From Actinomycetes bacterium (lineage in GTDB: Bacteria > Actinomycetota > Actinomycetes > Actinomycetales > Micrococcaceae), in assembly GCA_023426375.1 (NCBI GenBank), contig JAFAAV010000094.1:1-35619 (forward strand): a stretch of 35,619 bases of DNA, read 5' to 3'. The notes below the pieces were generated by a model, which was not told the origin of the DNA, searched no databases, and saw nothing but the letters and a program-made list of their open reading frames with translations. This document shows positions 1 through 7,219 of this stretch, in pieces (positions within the stretch are counted from its first letter, which is position 1; each line of letters begins with the position of its first letter). Made by a program: the position numbers and the translations under genes.

Positions 1-110
1 TGTGGGGCGTTGTCAATCTCCTGGAGGGGTACGGCAGCGATAATCCCGGCTCAAAAAGCCAGGGCATGAAGCAGCTTATGGCGGGCGGCGTCCATATGAG
101 ACATGAGCGA
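1..110. other. Window edge with no supported gene
   Basis: The first 110 bases hold no gene I can name. A plus-strand frame is open from base 3 to a stop at 192-194, with a start presumably outside the window. It could be the 3' end of a convergent gene, but it runs into the tail of the TIGR01906 gene and shows no motif I recognise. A weak inverted repeat around 45-64 (CCCGGCT / AGCCAGGG) lacks a T tract and is not called as a terminator. Confidence 0.3.
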
Positions 111-1124
111 CTAGGCCCAGGGCGCGGAACGGCCCTCGGAATCGCGGTTCGGTCGGCCCTCTGCGGACGGTGCGCTTTGGTCCTCGTCAGCTGAGTGGTC
201 GGCCGAGGCCGCAGGCGCGGATTCCCGGTTTGCACCCGTTGCTCCGCGCTCCGCGGCGGCATCCTGGTGCCCCGTGTTGGGGCGCTCATCGCCGGCGCTC
301 TCGTGCTCAACTTCTTCGCGGCCCTCACGACCGGAGCCATCGCGCTCGCTCTCGCGATCAGCACCGTGATTCTCGCGATCAGCGCCCTCGCCAACGGCCG
401 ACCGCTCACCGCGGGTCGCGGAACGCATGCGCGGACGCGTGATCAGCATGGTCACGAACGCACCGATCACGGCAACCAGCGCCACGGCAATCGCTGCGTC
501 CATCCAGAACTGGGTGGGGTACAAGCGGATCAGGGTGTCGGTGATCCGGAAGGTCCAGGTACCGGCGTCGAAGAACAACGAGTGGAACAGCGCGAAGAAC
601 GTTTCCCAGGCCAACACCGCGATCACCAGCAGCACCACTAGGAACGCAACGGTCAACCACGCGCCGAAGAACAGCGCACCGGAAGCGGCACCGGGTGCGC
701 GGCGGTGCAGATAGAAGCAGCTGATCGCACTGAGCACCAGCAGAATCAACGCGACCAGGAAGCCCCACTGGATGACGTGTTGCACGTCGGTCATGTGGGA
801 GACCTCTTGGTCCTGGAACAGCATGCCGGCTTCTTCGCTGATCAACCCGCCCAGGTATTCGGGCGGCGCGAAGTTCATGATGTAGTCCAGCCCGTAGGAC
901 CCGTAGGTCATGCGCTGTTCGGTGGTCATCCCCCAGTGATCAGCGGGGAACCCTGGGCGGTGGTACTCGATCCACAGGAACAGCGGGGTGGCCACGAGCC
1001 GTACCCCCAGGGCGATCAGGAGAATCGGGAACGTCAGCGCCAGGAAGACTTGTTGCAGGCGAAGGAATTTCGCCTCGCGGGGACGTTTGACCGCCTTGGT
1101 GGGAGAGCTCACCGGGGATATCAC
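111..1124 (-). CDS. TIGR01906 family integral membrane protein
   Basis: This 337-aa protein matches the TIGR01906 family of integral membrane proteins, whose function is unknown. Visible in the sequence are a hydrophobic segment near residues 25-52, the family-like region with YGLDYIMNF and an extracytoplasmic loop, and further membrane segments near 118-138, 150-172 and 207-229. The last roughly 105 residues are an unusual hydrophilic tail rich in Arg, Glu, Asp, Gly and Ser, which I expect to be cytoplasmic and disordered; family members I know of are usually nearer 220 aa. The start is GTG at 1124. It overlaps the stop of the upstream L,D-transpeptidase gene by four bases (GTGA), which points to translational coupling in one operon. 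The membrane topology and family call are fairly sure; the role, perhaps in the envelope given the neighbour, is inference. Confidence 0.85.
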   Translation of the reverse strand: MISPVSSPTKAVKRPREAKFLRLQQVFLALTFPILLIALGVRLVATPLFLWIEYHRPGFPADHWGMTTEQRMTYGSYGLDYIMNFAPPEYLGGLISEEAGMLFQDQEVSHMTDVQHVIQWGFLVALILLVLSAISCFYLHRRAPGAASGALFFGAWLTVAFLVVLLVIAVLAWETFFALFHSLFFDAGTWTFRITDTLIRLYPTQFWMDAAIAVALVAVIGAFVTMLITRPRMRSATRGERSAVGEGADRENHGADRESERDGSGREGREEVEHESAGDERPNTGHQDAAAERGATGANRESAPAASADHSADEDQSAPSAEGRPNRDSEGRSAPWA

Positions 1125-2359
1125 CAGTTTCCGTGCCAGTTTTCGTCTGAGTACTTGTCAAAGGGAATGTTCCAGTCACCAAAGCCGTCGTCGGGATCAG
1201 CCTGCGGGTAACCGGTGTTGACTACTTCCACCATGTCACCGGGGCGGAAGGTGTCAAAAATGTACTTGGCACCCTCAACGGGCATACCCACGCAACCGTG
1301 GGACACATTCTGGTAGCCCAACACCGGCATGGCCGAGGGCAGAGCTTGGTGGATGAACTCACCGCTCCACGTCAGTCGAGCCACGTTGGAGGCGTTGAAG
1401 GGCTCGTAGTAGTGCGGGTCCCCGGGTGAGAGGTTCAGCGAAGACGGCTTGAATTCATACGATTCCGCCTGCTCGATGATGACCTTCTTGCCCGTGGTCG
1501 ACGGCCATTCCGGGTTGCCCAAGGTCACGGGCCATTCGCCGGTCTTCTTGCCGTTCTCGTAGGCCACCAGGGTCTTGGTGTTGTTGTCCACGTAGGCGCG
1601 GTGCTCGGGGCCGGTCGTGAAGTTCACGGTCTGGTTCTCGTTGCCGATCATGCCGTTGCCCACGTCCTTGCCGAGCAGCTCGATGGCGACCTTGACCTTG
1701 GAATCCGGGGCCCACGGTTCGGCGGGGCGGTAGCGCAGCTTGGTGTCCGAGTACCAGCGGAAGGCTCCGTCCTGGTCACCGCCGCCGGTGACCGTCACGG
1801 CCTTCTCGATCTCGTCCTTGTTCAGGATCGGCTCGGAGAAGTCGAATTCCACGACTTGCCACAGCCCGTACGTGCTGCCGTCCCGCACGTTCATGCGAAC
1901 GTCCATTTCGTGGGCGGCGTCCACGGTGGAGAACGCAGAAGTCCCCTCCGCCGTACGTCCGTTGTTGTCCGCCGTGTAGGTCACGGTGTACGCGGAGTCG
2001 AACTCCAGAGGTTTGTTGGAAGTCCATGTGGTGCCGTCCTCGGACAGTTCCCCGGCAGCTTCCTTGCCCTCATCCGAGACGACCGAGACATCCGTGAGCT
2101 TGCCCTGATCCGCCGTCACGGTGACGGGATCCACGGGATTGACCATGGTGGTGTCAGCGGCCGGAGCCACGGTCACAGTGGGGTCCGCGGCGGCCTCAGT
2201 GGCGGCCGCGTTCGAGGCGCCGTCCGACGGCGAACCGGACGCAGCGCCGTCGCCCCCGGAACCTGTACCGCACGCGGCCAGGGCCAGCACGCTGAAACCC
2301 GCCAGACCGGTGATGGCGCGCGAACGCCACGTGCTCTTGCGGTGGGATTGGGGGGCCAT
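1121..2359 (-). CDS. Lipoprotein L,D-transpeptidase (YkuD domain, Ig-like domains)
   Basis: This 412-aa protein is a predicted L,D-transpeptidase that forms 3-3 cross-links between peptidoglycan stem peptides outside the membrane. The N-terminus has a basic stretch, a hydrophobic core and the lipobox LALAAC with Cys30 as the lipidation site. A Gly/Ser/Ala-rich linker follows, then about 200 residues resembling the Ig-like domains of actinobacterial Ldt enzymes. The YkuD catalytic domain occupies the C-terminal half and carries SHGCVGMP, with catalytic Cys356 and His354. The length and order (lipobox, Ig-like, YkuD) match the mycobacterial LdtMt2 type. The ATG start at 2359 is preceded by AAGTAAGG. 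The gene lies downstream of the whiB-DUF3499 pair across 79 bases and overlaps the TIGR01906 gene by four bases. No key residue appears to be missing. Confidence 0.93.
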   Translation of the reverse strand: MAPQSHRKSTWRSRAITGLAGFSVLALAACGTGSGGDGAASGSPSDGASNAAATEAAADPTVTVAPAADTTMVNPVDPVTVTADQGKLTDVSVVSDEGKEAAGELSEDGTTWTSNKPLEFDSAYTVTYTADNNGRTAEGTSAFSTVDAAHEMDVRMNVRDGSTYGLWQVVEFDFSEPILNKDEIEKAVTVTGGGDQDGAFRWYSDTKLRYRPAEPWAPDSKVKVAIELLGKDVGNGMIGNENQTVNFTTGPEHRAYVDNNTKTLVAYENGKKTGEWPVTLGNPEWPSTTGKKVIIEQAESYEFKPSSLNLSPGDPHYYEPFNASNVARLTWSGEFIHQALPSAMPVLGYQNVSHGCVGMPVEGAKYIFDTFRPGDMVEVVNTGYPQADPDDGFGDWNIPFDKYSDENWHGNW

Positions 2360-2438
2360 GGAGAACCTTACTTCGCGTGGCTGGATCTCACCCAGACTGC
2401 CCGGTTACCGGCCCAACAACAAGTTGACTTCGGATGGA

Positions 2439-2921
2439 TTACGGGCGGCGCAGGTGGGCCCGACGCATGTTCGACGGCAGGGGCGCGGACCTGAATTCCG
2501 GTGCGGCTTGGGGCTTCACCTCTCGCTCGCCCTCGGACCGTTCTTCGCCGGACGTTTCGGCCTGCGGACGATTGAATGAAACGTCCCGCAATACTCGACC
2601 GGGGGTTCGCATTCCTGGCCGCTGAGGCGACTGCGGACGACGTCGCGCGGCCGGCTCGTCGTCGCGAACGGCCTCGACCACGGCGTCAAGATCGTCGCGG
2701 TTCCAGCCGTCCGGAGATTCCAGACGCACCACACGCCAACCCCGCGGGGCGGTCATCCGGTCAGCGTGAAAAGCACACAGGTCGTACGCGTGCGGTTCGG
2801 AACGGGCGGACAACGCGCCGATCACGGCGGTGGAGTCCGAGTACACGTAGGTCAGGGTGCAGACCGCGGCCCGGGAACAGGTCTGGCGACTGCAGCTGCG
2901 CTGAGGAAGTTCTTCGCTCAT
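2439..2921 (-). CDS. DUF3499 family protein
   Basis: This 160-aa protein belongs to DUF3499, a conserved actinobacterial family of unknown function. Its first 65 residues hold the family signature: Cys10, Cys15, Cys21, the TLTYVYSDSTAV segment, His44, Cys49, His52 and the TAPRGWRVVRL motif. The Cys/His set suggests a bound metal, probably zinc, but that is inference. The C-terminal 80 residues are charged and look disordered. The ATG at 2921 begins 8 bases after the WhiB stop, so the two are almost certainly cotranscribed. In M. tuberculosis the DUF3499 gene (Rv3258c) likewise lies close to whiB2 (Rv3260c), which supports both calls. An in-frame extension upstream of this ATG runs through the WhiB coding region in another frame and is not real. 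Confidence 0.88.
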   Translation of the reverse strand: MSEELPQRSCSRQTCSRAAVCTLTYVYSDSTAVIGALSARSEPHAYDLCAFHADRMTAPRGWRVVRLESPDGWNRDDLDAVVEAVRDDEPAARRRPQSPQRPGMRTPGRVLRDVSFNRPQAETSGEERSEGEREVKPQAAPEFRSAPLPSNMRRAHLRRP

Positions 2922-2929
2922 GCGCTTGC

Positions 2930-3532
2930 TCAGCGTCCCCGGCGGCGCAGCCTGCGGCGTTCGCGTTCGGAGAGCCCGCCCCAGATGCCGAACTTCTCGT
3001 CGTTGGACATCGCGTAATCCAAGCATTCGCCGCTCACAGGGCACGCCTCGCACACGCGCTTGGCATCGCGGGTCGAGCCGCCCTTTTCGGGGAAGAACGC
3101 TTCGGGGTCGGTCTGTGCGCACAGAGCGTCGGTCTGCCAGGCGAGTTCGCCTTCGGCGTCGCCCTCGCTCACGGAGTACAGGCCGGCAACCGCCTGCCAC
3201 ACGGACGCATCCACGCTCTGCGGGTCGTGAACGTCCACGTCCGTGAGGTTCTGCGGAACCGGCGGCTGCGCGGGGGTCTGCGCCACGGGTTCGGAATCGT
3301 TGGCCTTGCGGCGATCGGATCGCAACATCACGTCGCCGGCGGATTCGGGATGTGCGGCCAAGAAGGCGCTTGCGAGATCGTCCAGGGTGGTGACTTCCAT
3401 GGCGGATCCGCCACGTGCCTGATCCACGGGATCGACGAACCAATCAGCGGGGATCACCTCGTGCGCATTTGCACGGCCCTGCTCGGCGGTGTCCTCGTGA
3501 TCGTTGAAGTGGCGGCGTGCGGCCTCTCCCAT
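2930..3532 (-). CDS. whiB2: WhiB-family Fe-S transcriptional regulator (WhiB2/WhmD type)
   Basis: This 200-aa protein is a WhiB-like regulator. The C-terminal third has the four cluster cysteines Cys138, Cys161, Cys164 and Cys170 in C-X22-C-X2-C-X5-C order. The GIWGG turn follows at residues 182-186, then a basic tail (RERRRLRRRGR) expected to contact DNA. WhiB2/WhmD proteins act with the principal sigma factor and control septation in actinobacteria; assignment to that subgroup rests on the adjacent DUF3499 gene. The ATG at 3532 has a good ribosome binding site (GGAAGGA, spacing 5). This gives an N-terminal extension of about 110 residues, longer than the usual WhiB2, and no later Met has a convincing site. 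The gene is transcribed from a promoter that overlaps a perfect palindrome (separate entry). Confidence 0.92.
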   Translation of the reverse strand: MGEAARRHFNDHEDTAEQGRANAHEVIPADWFVDPVDQARGGSAMEVTTLDDLASAFLAAHPESAGDVMLRSDRRKANDSEPVAQTPAQPPVPQNLTDVDVHDPQSVDASVWQAVAGLYSVSEGDAEGELAWQTDALCAQTDPEAFFPEKGGSTRDAKRVCEACPVSGECLDYAMSNDEKFGIWGGLSERERRRLRRRGR

Positions 3533-3622
3533 GTCAGTCCTTCCGTCCGACGCAAAAGCTATATGGTGCCCGTGACCTGCCCATTTGGGCCGCGGGGTAC
3601 CAACCGCTCCAGGCGAAGGGTT

Positions 3623-3646
3623 GGTCCGCTTGGCCCGAAGCGGACC
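3623..3646 (-). other. Hairpin in the whiB leader
   Basis: A perfect 9-bp inverted repeat (GGTCCGCTT / AAGCGGACC) with a 6-base loop lies at 3623-3631 and 3638-3646. If the promoter at 3652-3681 is right, transcription starts at about 3645, so the roughly 113-base whiB leader would begin with this hairpin. It may stabilise the mRNA end. No T tract follows, so it is not called a terminator. Confidence 0.5.
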
Positions 3647-3651
3647 CCCTA

Positions 3652-3681
3652 ATTACACGCGTGTAAGTCCCGCTGAGTCAA
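3652..3681 (-). promoter_or_regulatory. whiB promoter with overlapping palindromic operator
   Basis: Reading the minus strand, TTGACT (3681-3676) and TGTAAT (3657-3652) are separated by 18 bases and make a good sigma-70-type promoter for whiB. The spacer and -10 overlap a perfect 14-bp palindrome, TTACACGCGTGTAA, at 3653-3666. A repressor dimer bound there would block RNA polymerase. The promoter and palindrome are seen directly; the operator role and the identity of the binder are inference. Confidence 0.55.
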
Positions 3682-3764
3682 GCTGGGTTTAGCGGACTTG
3701 CAGATTTGACCGGCGTGCCGTCAGTGTGGTCGAAGGACCGTCACTTACCCTAAGGAGTTTCCGC

Positions 3765-4484
3765 GTGAGACGCACACCGGCCACATTTGCACAGGCCCTG
3801 GAGCAGCTTTCCGAACGCCCCACTCCCGCGCTCATCTGGCGTGACGGAGCCGAACGCGTGGAACTTTCCGGGCGCGTTCTCGTCAACTGGGTCGAAAAAT
3901 CCGCGAGCCTTTTGGTCGACAAATTGGATGTTGAATCCGGGCAGCTCATCACCATTTCCCCGCGCCAGCACTGGCGACTCGTGGTTCTCACCCTCGCCGC
4001 ACTTCGCGTGGGTGCCTCGGTCCGGTTCGGTGAGAATTCCGCCGACGACGCCGCCGTCCACGCAGCACTCGAAGGTCATTTCAATGCCGACGTTCCCGCC
4101 GAAAACGTCCTGGCCGTGGCAACCCCCGCGCTCGCCTTCACCTGTGCGGAACCGGTTCCGGGTCCGGCCATCGACTTCTGTGCCGAGGTCCGATCATTTC
4201 CGGACGTGTACATGGGAATGGAAGAACCTCAGGACGGCGATGATGCCTTGTCAGAGGCAGGTATCTCGCACGGTGACCTGCTCGCGGAAGCCGTGCGAGC
4301 GGCGTCGTCGATCGAGGACCACACCGTGTACTTGCCGCTGGAGGACGGCTGGGACGAACGCGCGTTACTGACCGTGCTGGGGGTTCTACTGCGCGATGGT
4401 GCCGTGTTGCTGGCCGCGAATTCGGCGGATGTTACGCCGGATGTCCTGGCGCAGGAGAAGGCGGTCCCGCTGTCGGGTGAGTGA
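3765..4484 (+). CDS. TIGR03089 family protein
   Basis: This 239-aa protein matches TIGR03089, an actinobacterial family distantly related to the N-terminal part of acyl-CoA synthetase/AMP-binding enzymes. Characteristic stretches are RTPATFAQALEQL at the start, the GAERVELSGRVLVNWV segment near 30-45 and the LLVDKL region. The protein is far too short to be a complete adenylating enzyme, and no AMP-binding signature is visible, so its activity is unknown. The GTG start at 3765 was chosen because AAGGAG at 3752-3757 sits seven bases upstream; an in-frame start at 3726 has no such site. The gene is divergent from whiB and convergent with gtrA, with only 42 bases between the last two. Confidence 0.85.
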   Translation: MRRTPATFAQALEQLSERPTPALIWRDGAERVELSGRVLVNWVEKSASLLVDKLDVESGQLITISPRQHWRLVVLTLAALRVGASVRFGENSADDAAVHAALEGHFNADVPAENVLAVATPALAFTCAEPVPGPAIDFCAEVRSFPDVYMGMEEPQDGDDALSEAGISHGDLLAEAVRAASSIEDHTVYLPLEDGWDERALLTVLGVLLRDGAVLLAANSADVTPDVLAQEKAVPLSGE

Positions 4485-4526
4485 GGGGCCGAGCGGTCAG
4501 ACCCCGTTCAGCCGATCAGATCCGGT

Positions 4527-5117
4527 TCAGACCTGGCTAGGAGGAGCGTCCGAATCCGAATGGCGCTTGGAAGGCGCGTCGGAATCCGTAGGGGGCGTCT
4601 CCTCCTTGCGGTGCACCACGGGGATCTGACCGGTGATGAACGCGAACTCCTCTTCGCGGCTGCCGGCGAAATCCGGGTCCTCGTCGAGTTCCTGACGGAA
4701 CACCCAGAAGCGGTAGGCGAAGTAACGGAAGATCGTACCCAGGATGGTGCCGATGATCGTGCCGGAGATGAAGGATGCCGTGGCCGACTGCAGTCCCAGC
4801 ACGTAGTAGCTGAAGAACAAACAGCCCATCTCGATACCCAGGCCAATACCGTTGGCCACCAGGAACTGGATCAACTCGCGGCGCTTGTTGTCCTGACGCT
4901 TCTCGCGGAAGGTCCACAATCGGTTGGCGATCCACGAGAACAGGATGGCCACAACCGTGGCAACGAACTTGGCCTTGATGTGGCTGTCCTCGAACCACGG
5001 GGTGTGCATCAGGATCCACGTGAGCGTCGCGTTGATGACGAACGCCAGCGCACCTACCACGCCGAACTTCATGAGTTCTTTGACGAACAGGTGCCACAGC
5101 GCGTCAGCGCGTTCCAT
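4527..5117 (-). CDS. GtrA family membrane protein
   Basis: The 196-aa product is a GtrA-like protein with four predicted membrane helices (about residues 14-36, 46-66, 83-105 and 110-130). These proteins are thought to help move undecaprenyl-phosphate-linked sugars across the membrane for wall glycan modification. The conserved KFGVVGALAFVINATLTW opening and the NRLWTFRE motif after helix 2 are present. The C-terminal 65 residues are charged and lack membrane segments. The start is uncertain: ATG at 5117 gives a normal GtrA N-terminus but has no ribosome binding site, and a GTG at 5165 adds 16 residues and also lacks one. A 37-codon ORF (5122-5235) with its own AGGAG ends four bases before the ATG, so the ATG may be translated by coupling. 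The gene lies among cell-wall genes. Confidence 0.88.
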   Translation of the reverse strand: MERADALWHLFVKELMKFGVVGALAFVINATLTWILMHTPWFEDSHIKAKFVATVVAILFSWIANRLWTFREKRQDNKRRELIQFLVANGIGLGIEMGCLFFSYYVLGLQSATASFISGTIIGTILGTIFRYFAYRFWVFRQELDEDPDFAGSREEEFAFITGQIPVVHRKEETPPTDSDAPSKRHSDSDAPPSQV

Positions 5118-5121
5118 GATG

Positions 5122-5235
5122 CTATTCACGTATGGTTCTCGGTTTCCGTCGCTCGGGGAAGTCACGCGCGCTGGTTACTGCACGCCCATGGGCGATCCGC
5201 AGAGACGCGTGATCTACCCGCATATTGAGGTGCAT
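5122..5235 (-). CDS. Possible 37-codon leader ORF upstream of gtrA
   Basis: An ATG at 5235 is preceded by AGGAG about five bases upstream and opens a 37-codon basic ORF ending in TAG at 5122-5124. The gtrA ATG at 5117 begins four bases after that stop and has no ribosome binding site of its own. The arrangement suits termination-reinitiation coupling. The peptide resembles nothing I know, so the ORF may matter only as a leader. It would be void if gtrA really starts at 5165. Confidence 0.3.
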   Translation of the reverse strand: MHLNMRVDHASLRIAHGRAVTSARDFPERRKPRTIRE

Positions 5236-5270
5236 CCTACTCCTAAATAGCTGGTGGCCCGCTGTGGCGA

Positions 5271-5276
5271 TACTCT
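5271..5276 (+). promoter_or_regulatory. -10 box of purK-purE, leaderless start
   Basis: TACTCT lies seven bases before the GTG at 5284, the spacing at which transcription starts on the first base of the start codon. No -35 box is obvious. This placement, and the lack of a clear ribosome binding site, decide the choice of 5284 over the in-frame GTG at 5254. Confidence 0.5.
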
Positions 5277-5283
5277 GGGGAAC

Positions 5284-7065
5284 GTGAGTTTCCCCATTAC
5301 AGGTCCTGTCATTGGTGTTGTCGGAGGCGGCCAGCTGGCCCGCATGATGGCACCCGCCGCTACCGAGCTGGGCGTGGAATTACGCGTCCTGGCGGAAGGC
5401 CCGGACGTTTCGGCCGTGGCCGCCGTCCGCACCTCCCCCGTTGGGGACTACAAAGATTTGGACACCCTGCGGCAGTTCGCCTCAGAGGTGGATGTGGTCA
5501 CCTTCGATCACGAGCACGTGCCCACCGAGCACTTGCGTGCCCTTCAGGAGGCCGGGGTGTCGGTGCAACCTGGTCCGGACGCCCTGGTCAACGCGCAGGA
5601 CAAGCTGGTCATGCGCAAGGCCGTGGAGAGGCTCGGCCTGCCCAACCCCCAGTGGGCCCAGGTGCGTTCCGCGGACGAGCTGCTGGCCTTCGGTGAAACC
5701 GCGGGTTGGCCCTTGATCCTCAAGACGCCGCGCGGCGGCTACGACGGCAAGGGCGTGTTGAAGCTCGACGACGCTCAGGCCGTTCACCAGGATCCGGTCC
5801 CGGCGTGGTTCGCCCAGGCCTCCGAGGACGGCCTGCTCGCGGAGGAAGCCGTCCCGTTCACGCGTGAGCTGTCCGCTCTGGTCGCACGCACACCGTCCGG
5901 GGAAACCAAGGCGTGGCCCGTGGTGGAATCCGTGCAGGTCAACGGCGTGTGCGATGAAGTGATCGCCCCGGCACCCGGCCTGGACCCGGAAGTTGCTGCG
6001 GCGGCGTCGGGAGCGGCGATCATGCTGGCCCAGGAACTGGGCGTCACCGGTGTGATGGCGGCTGAGCTGTTCGAGACCCCCGGCCACGGCGCCGGTTTTG
6101 CCGTCAACGAACTGGCCATGCGCCCGCACAACTCCGGTCATTGGACCATGGACGGCTCCGTAACCAGCCAGTTCGAACAGCACCTGCGTGCCGTTCTGGA
6201 CTGGGCCTTGGGTGCCACGGAGCTCAACGCGGATGTTGCCGTGATGAAGAACTTCTTGGGCGGCGACAATCAGGACCTCTTCGCGGCTTACCCGGCCGCC
6301 ATGGCTGCCGAGCCGCGCGCCAAGATCCACAACTACGGCAAGTCGGTGCGTCCCGGCCGCAAGATCGGTCACGTCAACGTGGTCGGTTCCGCGGATGAGA
6401 CCGCCGAACTGCGCCGCATCGCGACGCGTGCCGCGGGCATCATCCGCGACGGCGAGGATCGTTCGGAAGAACCCACCCACATCCAGTCCGAGGGCAAAGC
6501 ACACCCCACGTGGGGCGCCACTCCCCTAACCCAGACGCAGGCCCCGATCGTGGGCTTGGTCATGGGCTCAGATTCCGACTGGTCCACCATGCGCTTGGCC
6601 GCAGAAGCCCTGGAAGAGTTGGGCATTCCGTACGAGGCGGATGTCGTGTCCGCACACCGCATGCCGCACGAAATGCTCGACTACGGGCAGACCGCACACG
6701 AACGCGGTCTGCGCGTGATCATTGCCGGAGCCGGCGGCGCGGCACACCTGCCGGGCATGCTGGCCTCGGTCACGCCCCTGCCGGTGATCGGTGTGCCGGT
6801 TCAGCTCAAGACGCTGGACGGCATGGACTCGCTGCTGTCGATCGTGCAGATGCCGGCCGGTGTTCCCGTGGCCACGGTGTCGATCGGCGGCGCACGCAAC
6901 GCTGGTTTGCTGGCCGCTCGTGTCCTGGCTTCAGCCACCGACACCTCCGCGTCCCACCTGCGCGACAACCTCCAGAACTTTGCGTGGGAGCTGTCCGAGA
7001 CCGCCCACCGCAAGGGTCAGGCACTGCGGGACACCGTGTTGCGAGGCGCCACCACCCAGGAGTAG
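5284..7065 (+). CDS. purK-purE: Fused PurK-PurE: N5-carboxyaminoimidazole ribonucleotide synthase and mutase
   Basis: This 593-aa protein joins two consecutive steps of purine synthesis. Residues 1 to about 385 are PurK, an ATP-grasp enzyme that makes N5-CAIR from AIR, bicarbonate and ATP. It shows IGVVGGGQLARMM at the start, KTPRGGYDGKG, and NELAMRPHNSGHWT near the C-terminal side. After a linker, about residues 424-590 are PurE, the mutase that makes CAIR, with MGSDSDW (from residue 427), SAHRMPH (from 456) and IAGAGGAAHLPG. No stop or frame change separates the halves, so the fusion is real as sequenced. In most actinobacteria these are two adjacent genes; a K-then-E fusion is known from fungal ADE2. 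Both halves keep their motifs and should be active. The start is a leaderless GTG. Confidence 0.95.
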   Translation: MSFPITGPVIGVVGGGQLARMMAPAATELGVELRVLAEGPDVSAVAAVRTSPVGDYKDLDTLRQFASEVDVVTFDHEHVPTEHLRALQEAGVSVQPGPDALVNAQDKLVMRKAVERLGLPNPQWAQVRSADELLAFGETAGWPLILKTPRGGYDGKGVLKLDDAQAVHQDPVPAWFAQASEDGLLAEEAVPFTRELSALVARTPSGETKAWPVVESVQVNGVCDEVIAPAPGLDPEVAAAASGAAIMLAQELGVTGVMAAELFETPGHGAGFAVNELAMRPHNSGHWTMDGSVTSQFEQHLRAVLDWALGATELNADVAVMKNFLGGDNQDLFAAYPAAMAAEPRAKIHNYGKSVRPGRKIGHVNVVGSADETAELRRIATRAAGIIRDGEDRSEEPTHIQSEGKAHPTWGATPLTQTQAPIVGLVMGSDSDWSTMRLAAEALEELGIPYEADVVSAHRMPHEMLDYGQTAHERGLRVIIAGAGGAAHLPGMLASVTPLPVIGVPVQLKTLDGMDSLLSIVQMPAGVPVATVSIGGARNAGLLAARVLASATDTSASHLRDNLQNFAWELSETAHRKGQALRDTVLRGATTQE

Positions 7066-7117
7066 ATGTGGTCCCGGTCGAGCAATTTTCGGCCGGGATT
7101 CAGCCAGGAGCGGCACA

Positions 7118-7219
7118 ATGACCGCAGTGCGCCGTGTCTCGCGTCAGCGTGATTCGCAAAATCACGTGAGTGAGCCGGCCGCAACACCGCCTTCCCCATC
7201 AGCACGGAGTTGCACGTGA
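7118..7219 (+). CDS. Possible 33-codon leader ORF coupled to the LCP gene
   Basis: ATG at 7118 has AGGAG eight bases upstream. In the same frame a GTG at 7127 sits seven bases after CACAAT (7114-7119), so leaderless initiation is an alternative. The ORF ends in TGA at 7217-7219, overlapping the LCP start as GTGA. It encodes a basic, Ser/Pro-rich peptide unlike anything I know. It could couple LCP translation to transcription from purK-purE or from its own promoter. Confidence 0.35.
   Translation: MTAVRRVSRQRDSQNHVSEPAATPPSPSARSCT

Noticed and set aside
3..194. Open plus-strand frame entering from the left edge
   Set aside because: Its last third overlaps the tail of the TIGR01906 gene, it has no motif I know and no start in the window.
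1601..2494. Long plus-strand frame opposite the L,D-transpeptidase gene
   Set aside because: It is an antisense shadow of a high-GC gene; the minus strand has lipobox, YkuD motif and sensible composition.
2439..3443. 334-codon minus-strand frame read as one gene
   Set aside because: Only the part from ATG 2921 is DUF3499. Upstream of that it runs through the whiB coding region in another frame with a low-complexity Arg-rich translation.
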